Both the position numbers and the translations under genes were made by a program. Below, piece after piece: positions 6,157 to 10,545 of a stretch of 10,545 nucleotides of DNA (position 1 is the stretch's first letter; the number at the start of each line of letters is the position of its first letter). Source of the DNA: an uncultured Clostridia bacterium (GTDB lineage: Bacteria > Bacillota_A > Clostridia > Christensenellales > Borkfalkiaceae); the NCBI GenBank assembly GCA_934292955.1, contig CAKQXZ010000077.1:1-10545 (forward strand), given 5' to 3'. The notes below the pieces were generated by a model. The model did not search any database. It was given only the letters and a program-made list of their open reading frames with translations, and had not been told where the DNA came from.

Positions 6157-8260
6157 TATTGTTGCGGTCGTTATCGTTACGGTAACGACCGTAATTCTCG
6201 GAGCATTTGTTTTCAGAAGTTCGTATTTAAGACTTTGGGAAACAATAAAAGATTTCGGGTTTAGCGTGGCGTATTATTTCAGCCTTATTTTTAAAGGCGA
6301 AAGCAATATCACGCCAACCGTAAACGGGTTCTCGAATGTTTTCAAAGCGAGCGGATATTTGCCTACAACAGCGGATGAGTATAAACAGCAAATAGCGAAA
6401 TTCTTTATGATATTTATAAGCAAGGACAATTTCAATTCGTGGCTTGCAAATTTAAGAGTCGGTGCGGAAAAGATAAGCAAAGGGATTGTCCTTCTTATGC
6501 CGTGCCTTATTGCATTGTGGTTTGTAGTGAAGAGGATTTACTCGGAAACAAACACGAAACACGGGGAAAACACTAAGCCTTTAAAGGTTGTTTTGTTTTC
6601 CAATAATAAAGTGTTTTTGCCTGTTTATCGACTTATACAAGGACTTGTTGAGTTTATTAAGCCTAAAAAGTATATTTGGATAACGTGGATTGCGATCTGG
6701 CTACTCAATTTGAACCTCGTAAGCATAATTGTTTCGTTGCTATCATTTTATTTCTATTTCGCGATCTCTTTCGATGCCCCCGGCGTGTTTATACAGGTAG
6801 CAAAACTTGTTATAGATTTGCAGGTAATACTGAAAACAATTCCGCCGTGGGTGTTTGTAATTGTTGGTTTATTTATATGGAATAAAATTCGTAAAAGCCG
6901 AGCATTGAGCAAATTAAAACATTTCGAGGCTCGAAACTGTGGCTTCATAAACGAACTGCCGATAGTTTCAATGTCATGCGGTTCGATGGGAAAACGCAAA
7001 ACGACCCTTATTACGGATATGGCATTATCTCAGGAAGTAATGTTTCGGCAAGAAGCGTTGAAAAGGCTTCAAATCGCGGATATGAAATTTCCGTATTTTC
7101 CATGGATATTATTCGAGGACGAAATAAAAATCTGTATGCGATACAGAGTAATTTATAATCTTGCGACTATAAAAACATGGGTGGGAAAGAAGCGAAAACG
7201 CTACGAAAAGCATAAAAATAGCGATTTACAATTATACGGTTACGATACGGAAAAATATCCGACTACATACGGCAACGGTTTGTATAAAGAAGATATTTTC
7301 GACGTGCTATCAACTTACGCGAGGTTGTATTTTATTTACGTTATAGAAAGTAGTTTAATTGTGAGTAATTACTCCGTTCGCGAAACAAACGAGCAAATTT
7401 CGCTCGGTAATTTCCCGTTATGGAATTTATCTTTTTTTGGCAATGAAACGGACGGGCGGTTTTCGCATATCCTTGATTTTGATACGTTAAGGCTCGGACG
7501 AAAAGTAATCGAAAACAATAAAAACACAGGCTCTTTTGAGTTTGGAATAATTCTTATAACGGAGATCGGCAAGGAACGTTGCAACAATCTCGAACTGAAA
7601 GAGGTAAAGAAAATAACGGGCGAAACTAATCAAAAAAACGACCTTTTTAACTCGTGGCTCAAAATGTGTCGGCATTCCGCAACGGTGGATAAATTTCCTT
7701 TTATAAAGGTGTTCACGGACGAACAACGCCCCGAAAGTTGGGGAAGCGACGCTCGTGATCTTTGCGATATAATTCATATACGAGACTGCTCGGAACAGTA
7801 CATTTCTCTGCCGTTTTACACGCTTGAAGAAATGATTGTTGAGTGGGTTTATATGCGGTTTATCGACTTATACGGGGACTTTCGCTTTAAAAGAGGTAAT
7901 AATACGCTGCTTATTTATGCGTTTAAGAAGGTCGCGGCGTGGCTGTATAAGCGTAATGCTGTAAACTACAATTTGTACGGGTATTCGATTTTGAAAATTG
8001 AAAAAGAACGTGGAACTCAGGACGGAAAGAAAAAGAAACAAAAATATTATTTATGTAACCGAAAGATTTATAACAGAAGATTTTCGACGGACTGTTTTTC
8101 GGACTATTTCAACGAGCAGGCTCGGAAAACAAAGGTCGGGCTAAACGATTATGCGGAATATTCCGCAGTGAAGGCAACAGTATCAGAACTAAAACAGCAA
8201 AACAGTTATTTTATAAATTCGTTGTATAAATGCGACGGCGAGGAGGATAAGCAAGATTAA
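6140..8260 (+). CDS. Polytopic membrane protein with C-terminal P-loop-like domain (candidate Zot/pI-type or coupling-type ATPase)
   Basis: Encodes 706 residues from the ATG at 6140; AAGGA at 6124-6128 suits this start better than an in-frame GTG at 6131. The N-terminal third holds about five membrane segments (near residues 5-25, 115-133, two within 178-212, and 235-251). A cytoplasmic domain follows. GSMGKRKTT at 281-289 sits where a Walker A would be, after a predicted strand (PIVSMSC), but Arg replaces the last Gly of GxxxxGK[ST]. IILITE at 470-475 resembles Walker B, and DEQRPESWGSDARDLCDIIHI near 527-547 resembles the Gln/Arg-containing segment that follows Walker B in Zot and FtsK/HerA-type ATPases. 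Classical filamentous phage pI/Zot proteins have the ATPase first and one membrane helix after it, the reverse of this. The likely role is powering assembly or export of DNA-protein filaments at the membrane (inference). It lies 41 bases before rep. Confidence 0.65.
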   Translation: MKKAFNIVAVVIVTVTTVILGAFVFRSSYLRLWETIKDFGFSVAYYFSLIFKGESNITPTVNGFSNVFKASGYLPTTADEYKQQIAKFFMIFISKDNFNSWLANLRVGAEKISKGIVLLMPCLIALWFVVKRIYSETNTKHGENTKPLKVVLFSNNKVFLPVYRLIQGLVEFIKPKKYIWITWIAIWLLNLNLVSIIVSLLSFYFYFAISFDAPGVFIQVAKLVIDLQVILKTIPPWVFVIVGLFIWNKIRKSRALSKLKHFEARNCGFINELPIVSMSCGSMGKRKTTLITDMALSQEVMFRQEALKRLQIADMKFPYFPWILFEDEIKICMRYRVIYNLATIKTWVGKKRKRYEKHKNSDLQLYGYDTEKYPTTYGNGLYKEDIFDVLSTYARLYFIYVIESSLIVSNYSVRETNEQISLGNFPLWNLSFFGNETDGRFSHILDFDTLRLGRKVIENNKNTGSFEFGIILITEIGKERCNNLELKEVKKITGETNQKNDLFNSWLKMCRHSATVDKFPFIKVFTDEQRPESWGSDARDLCDIIHIRDCSEQYISLPFYTLEEMIVEWVYMRFIDLYGDFRFKRGNNTLLIYAFKKVAAWLYKRNAVNYNLYGYSILKIEKERGTQDGKKKKQKYYLCNRKIYNRRFSTDCFSDYFNEQARKTKVGLNDYAEYSAVKATVSELKQQNSYFINSLYKCDGEEDKQD
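6161..6195 (+). promoter_or_regulatory. Long hairpin inside the start of the ATPase-like gene
   Basis: CGGTCGTTA (6165-6173) pairs perfectly with TAACGACCG (6183-6191). In RNA the stem continues inward (U-G, C-G, G-C) to a UUA triloop and outward through four further pairs that include wobbles, giving about 16 pairs in 35 bases. It begins 21 bases after the ATG, within codons for the first membrane helix. It could hold down translation of the ATPase-like protein or, in single-stranded DNA, act as a structural signal. Confidence 0.4.
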
Positions 8261-8288
8261 GGCGAATCGCCGCGCCACTTTATACGAC

Positions 8289-8296
8289 AAAGGAGG
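8289..8296 (+). promoter_or_regulatory. Strong Shine-Dalgarno for the TTG-initiated rep gene
   Basis: AAAGGAGG lies 5 bases before the TTG at 8302 and is the best ribosome binding site in the window. It makes the unusual start codon credible. A small palindrome, GGCGAATCGCC (8261-8271), lies just before it, directly after the upstream stop codon. Confidence 0.8.
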
Positions 8297-8301
8297 CAAG
8301 T

Positions 8302-9327
8302 TTGATATATGAAAAAGCAAAGGTATATTACGACGGATCGCATCACATAGCGATTCCGCATACGACGAGGTGGCTTAAACCCCGTCGCAAATTTAAGGAA
8401 AAAGAAATCGTAGTCGGCGAGGACGGAAAACCTGCCGAGGACAAACTCGAACCGTCTGTACTCGTTACTGAGGAAGGTCACGTTTTGCAGGAAGTCGAAT
8501 TCGTTGACGGAGACCTTGTTCCTGTTATGAAAAATGTTAAAGCAAAAGGCGTAAGGACGACGAAGAAAGAGGTCTTTGAAAGGCTCTACAAAGAGAGTTT
8601 TGATTTAAAACGAAACATTCGTCGGAAATACATAATTGACGGTATGTTGGGGTTATTTAAGGACTTAAAACAGGTAGAAATATACGTTGACGACAATCTT
8701 GAACGTAAGAAAAGAAATTTAATATGCAGACGAACGAGGTTGGTAAGAAAAGTGAATTTACAAAACTTCAATTATTTCGTTACGTTTACCTACGATAGTA
8801 AAAAGCATACGGAAGAATCGTTTAAAGATAAATTGCAAAATACGTTGAGTCATTTGTGTTCGCGTAAAAAATGGAAATATGCAGGCGTTTGGGAAAGATC
8901 TCCCGAAAAGAAGCGGTTGCATTTTCACGGTCTGTTTTATATCCCCGATGGAACAATGCCGGGAGAACTAATCGAGGTCAATGATTTTAGTCTTATAACG
9001 CACCAAAGGCAAACAACAATACAAAATACATATTTCAACGAAAGGTTTGGTAGAAGTGACTTTGAAAAAATAGACGATAATCGCAAAATGGGAGCGGCGG
9101 TGGCTTATATACTGAAATACATAGAGAAGTCGGGCGAGCGAATTGTCTATTCGAGAGGACTGCCGCAATACTTTATTTCAGATATTCTCCCTGAGGACGT
9201 AGTTATGAAGGTCGGACAGGAAGAAAAGAAACTACTACTCTTTGACGACTTCAAATGTATAGACGAAGGCTGTATCGTGGGAACGGTAAGCGATGAGACA
9301 ATAAAACAGATGCCAAAATGTAATTAG
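8302..9327 (+). CDS. HUH-superfamily rolling-circle replication initiator
   Basis: Encodes 341 residues. The C-terminal two thirds carry the three expected HUH motifs in order: motif 1 FVTFTYDSKK at about 155-164; motif 2 LHFHGLFY with the metal-binding pair His207-Phe-His209; and motif 3 AYILKYIEK with candidate nucleophiles Tyr269 and Tyr273 and Lys272/Lys276. Such proteins nick one strand at an origin, stay covalently bound to the 5' end and start rolling-circle replication. The layout recalls replication initiators of filamentous and microvirus-type single-stranded DNA phages and related plasmids (G2P-like group). The first 120 residues, beginning YEKAKVYYDGSHHIAIPHTT, form an extra domain with charged segments that may recognise the origin. 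The structured non-coding region directly downstream is the natural target. No helicase domain is present, so a host helicase would be needed. Confidence 0.8.
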   Translation: MIYEKAKVYYDGSHHIAIPHTTRWLKPRRKFKEKEIVVGEDGKPAEDKLEPSVLVTEEGHVLQEVEFVDGDLVPVMKNVKAKGVRTTKKEVFERLYKESFDLKRNIRRKYIIDGMLGLFKDLKQVEIYVDDNLERKKRNLICRRTRLVRKVNLQNFNYFVTFTYDSKKHTEESFKDKLQNTLSHLCSRKKWKYAGVWERSPEKKRLHFHGLFYIPDGTMPGELIEVNDFSLITHQRQTTIQNTYFNERFGRSDFEKIDDNRKMGAAVAYILKYIEKSGERIVYSRGLPQYFISDILPEDVVMKVGQEEKKLLLFDDFKCIDEGCIVGTVSDETIKQMPKCN

Positions 9328-9328
9328 C

Positions 9329-9384
9329 CAAAGGCAGCGCGGAAGATTTGCCAAGCGGTTTAGCGGCAAACTTCCGCGCCTTTG
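9329..9384 (+). terminator. Long bulged hairpin directly after rep (terminator or origin element)
   Basis: Three stacked stems form one hairpin: CAAAGG/CCTTTG (9329-9334 with 9379-9384), CGCGGAAG/CTTCCGCG (9338-9345 with 9371-9378) and TTTGCC/GGCAAA (9347-9352 with 9365-9370), separated on the 5' side by a 3-base and a 1-base bulge, with a 12-base loop. It starts two bases after the rep stop codon. The T tract after it is too short for a classical intrinsic terminator on the plus strand, so an origin function is equally possible. Confidence 0.5.
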
Positions 9385-9434
9385 TATCCGACGAGCGTAT
9401 ATGCAACGAGTTGATTTAACGGGTGGGTTGAATA

Positions 9435-9500
9435 TAGACGTGTGCTTGTCTTCGGCGAGGCGAAGCCGAGCCGACTTGTATCAAGACAAGCACACGTCTA
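9435..9500 (+). other. Candidate replication origin: 18-bp inverted repeat with nested mini-hairpin
   Basis: TAGACGTGTGCTTGTCTT (9435-9452) and its exact complement (9483-9500) form an 18-bp stem. Directly stacked inside it is a second hairpin at 9453-9473: CGGC, then a GA/GA tandem mismatch, then GGC-GAA-GCC. Its tip contains GCGAAGC (9460-9466), the unusually stable DNA mini-hairpin known from single-stranded DNA biology. The 3' side leaves nine unpaired bases, ACTTGTATC (9474-9482), resembling the CTTG-ATA core nicked by phiX174- and pC194-type initiators. Neither strand shows a T tract after the stem, so it is not a standard terminator. The stretch 9328-9562 contains this element, the preceding hairpin and no credible gene. 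Confidence 0.55.
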
Positions 9501-9562
9501 ATCGCCAAAGGCTTAAAAAAGGTGGATATGTACTAAAGATAAATTACGGCAAAATAGAGGAT

Positions 9563-9889
9563 TTACATATCCTTTGCTATGTCTGGAATATATGCTTTAT
9601 CGCCCATAACTACGATTTTGCAGTTAATGCCGTTCACAACGTGCGGAATATAGTTTGTCCGACCTTCTTCCATTGCTCGGATAATGATTTTGTCCGACGG
9701 TTCGGTTAAAAGCGGTAAATTTTTGTAATCGAGAAACTTATCGCTGTTGTTTACTTCAACGATTTTACAGCCGTGTTGAATGAGATACGATGAAAATTGC
9801 CATAGTTTCTCGAACTTGCCGTAAGAGTCGGCTATAAAGCCTATGTTATGTTCGGTGTTGTATGCGGTTATGCGAAAATAGTTGTTCAT
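9563..9889 (-). CDS. Conserved-looking small protein of unknown function, 108 residues
   Basis: On the minus strand, the ATG at 9889 is preceded by AAAGGAG (9899-9905) with 9 bases between, so it is chosen over an in-frame ATG at 9970 that would overlap the upstream gene by 52 bases. The protein starts MNNYFRITAYNTEHNIGFIADSY and looks soluble and mixed alpha/beta, with no signal peptide, membrane segment or recognisable motif; a moderately hydrophobic segment, IIIRAMEEGRTNYIPHVVNG, lies in the second half and it ends YIPDIAKDM. It lies 29 bases after the PcfJ-family gene, in the same direction, so the two are probably co-transcribed and converge on rep. I do not recognise the family. Confidence 0.65.
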   Translation of the reverse strand: MNNYFRITAYNTEHNIGFIADSYGKFEKLWQFSSYLIQHGCKIVEVNNSDKFLDYKNLPLLTEPSDKIIIRAMEEGRTNYIPHVVNGINCKIVVMGDKAYIPDIAKDM

Positions 9890-9898
9890 AATGGTTTT

Positions 9899-9905
9899 CT
9901 CCTTT
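9899..9905 (-). promoter_or_regulatory. Shine-Dalgarno AAAGGAG that fixes the start at 9889
   Basis: Read on the minus strand, AAAGGAG is 9 bases before the ATG at 9889 and no comparable site precedes the alternative start at 9970. Confidence 0.75.
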
Positions 9906-9918
9906 GATTGTTTTTTTG

Positions 9919-10545
9919 TTAAGCCGCCTTTTGAATTTGACGAACCTTTCGGTTGGCGTAGGGTAGCCATTGCTTATTGACGAACTTTATTACATCGTCA
10001 TCGGGTTTAGTGTCGTGGTAGCCGTAACACTGTAAAATCTTATGTTTTTCAAGCGAGTATTCAACTGTAACAAACGGAATATCGGGCGAAGAGATATTGC
10101 GGATAAAGAATATCAGAGTTTCTTCTCTTGCGAATTTTTGGTCGTAATTCATCCGCCCGACGCAGTGATCAAGTGCTTCGCCTTCTGTTTTCAATTCCGA
10201 CGGTTTTTTAGCGATAATCGACATATAGGCGGACTTATCGTTGTATTCAAGGTTTAAATACTTGTTTGCTACGGCGGCGAATTTGTCGTGAAACTCTTTA
10301 CGTTTCTGTTCGTCTTTCAATGCTTTTGCAGAGCGATATTCATCAATTCGTATATCGTGCCAACGCTTAAAATCGTGGGGATAGCGGTTCTTTTCCTCAT
10401 TCATATCTAAGCCGAGATTCTGGCAAGCATTCAGATAATCCCGATACGAATACGGGTTTGTTTCCTGGTTGCGAAGATACAACACGAATTTTTCAAGGTC
10501 GTTTTTGAAAAGCGTGCGTAACTCTTTCAAAGCCGTTTCTTTCGA
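9919..10545 (-). CDS. PcfJ-family protein, C-terminal part (5' end outside window)
   Basis: The minus-strand frame is open from the right edge of the window to TAA at 9919-9921. A TTG at 10530 is an in-frame possible start, but no stop precedes it and PcfJ-type proteins are normally longer, so the gene most likely continues beyond the window. Counting from that TTG, the characteristic core is at about residues 110-190: SELKTEGEALDHCVGRMNYD with the HCVG motif at 122-125, then LIFFIRNISSPDIPFVTVEY, then KILQCYGYHDTKP and IKFVNKQWLP. This order (HCVG, FIR..P..P..TVE, I.Q.YG, FV..W) is that of the PcfJ family, first named from the enterococcal conjugative plasmid pCF10 and also found in other mobile elements; its biochemical function is not established. 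It suggests element rather than chromosomal DNA on this side. Confidence 0.75.
   Translation of the reverse strand, partial: SKETALKELRTLFKNDLEKFVLYLRNQETNPYSYRDYLNACQNLGLDMNEEKNRYPHDFKRWHDIRIDEYRSAKALKDEQKRKEFHDKFAAVANKYLNLEYNDKSAYMSIIAKKPSELKTEGEALDHCVGRMNYDQKFAREETLIFFIRNISSPDIPFVTVEYSLEKHKILQCYGYHDTKPDDDVIKFVNKQWLPYANRKVRQIQKAA

Larger units (their letters stand above)
9327..9512 (+). repeat. Pair of identical palindromic 9-mers flanking the structured region
   Basis: GCCAAAGGC occurs at 9327-9335 and again at 9504-9512, in the same orientation. Each copy is itself a small inverted repeat (GCC-AAA-GGC). Together they bracket the two hairpins. They could be binding sites for Rep or a host factor, but nine bases is short and chance is possible. 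Confidence 0.3.

Noticed and set aside
9411..9438. Possible promoter TTGATT-16 bases-TATAGA reading into the 18-bp inverted repeat
   Set aside because: The -10 match is weak and no plus-strand gene follows. It could drive a short structured RNA, but the sequence alone does not support listing it.
9401..9709. Plus-strand reading frame of 102 codons across the origin-like region
   Set aside because: It runs through the perfect inverted repeat and then antisense to the minus-strand gene, has no ribosome binding site, and its protein shows no domain-like pattern.
9890..9970. Longer start (ATG at 9970, minus strand) for the 108-residue gene
   Set aside because: The extra 27 residues overlap the PcfJ-family gene and lack a ribosome binding site, while the ATG at 9889 has AAAGGAG at good spacing.
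1..10545. Window ends as the junction of a complete circular element
   Set aside because: No terminal overlap is visible, and joining the ends puts the first plus-strand frame against the minus-strand PcfJ frame, each apparently truncated. The window looks like a slice of a longer sequence.
1..10545. tRNA, rRNA, CRISPR array, insertion sequence or integrase
   Set aside because: No cloverleaf-like sequence, regularly spaced repeats, transposase motif or tyrosine/serine recombinase motif was found on either strand by reading.

Overview
The window looks like part of a mobile element in a low-to-moderate GC Gram-positive bacterium, most likely a gut-type member of Clostridia (Bacillota). Reasons: purine-rich Shine-Dalgarno sites of the AAGGAG type before most genes, TTG used as a start codon, tightly packed co-directional genes, a lipoprotein and several Sec-type or membrane-anchored surface proteins, and no secretin or other outer-membrane component. 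The standard genetic code fits every reading frame. Species assignment is not possible from this sequence.

Layout. Positions 1-626 hold the end of a small basic protein gene and a gene for a 130-residue soluble protein that could bind single-stranded DNA (inference only). Positions 631-6047 hold six consecutive genes for exported or membrane-anchored proteins: two short N-terminally anchored proteins, an Ig-like domain protein, a Ser/Glu-rich anchored stalk, a lipoprotein with an Ig-like domain plus a duplicated beta-rich module, and a large protein with a signal peptide and a C-terminal membrane anchor. Next come a 40-residue membrane peptide gene that overlaps both neighbours and a 706-residue protein with about five membrane segments followed by a P-loop-type domain. 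The plus-strand array ends with an HUH-superfamily rolling-circle replication initiator (8302-9327).

Positions 9328-9562 are non-coding and rich in structure: a long bulged hairpin right after rep, then a perfect 18-bp inverted repeat enclosing the mini-hairpin GCGAAGC and an unpaired ACTTGTATC. This is the best candidate for the element's replication origin. Converging from the right edge on the minus strand are a PcfJ-family gene (cut by the window edge) and a 108-residue gene of unknown function.

How it may work together (inference): an HUH initiator, a membrane-embedded ATPase-like protein and a block of surface proteins in one transcription unit is the logic of a filamentous (inovirus-like) phage or a related single-stranded DNA export element adapted to a single-membrane host. 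No classical major coat protein, integrase, relaxase or secretin is visible, and the ATPase architecture is reversed relative to the pI/Zot proteins of known filamentous phages. The element therefore does not match a textbook system and is the main point of interest in the window.
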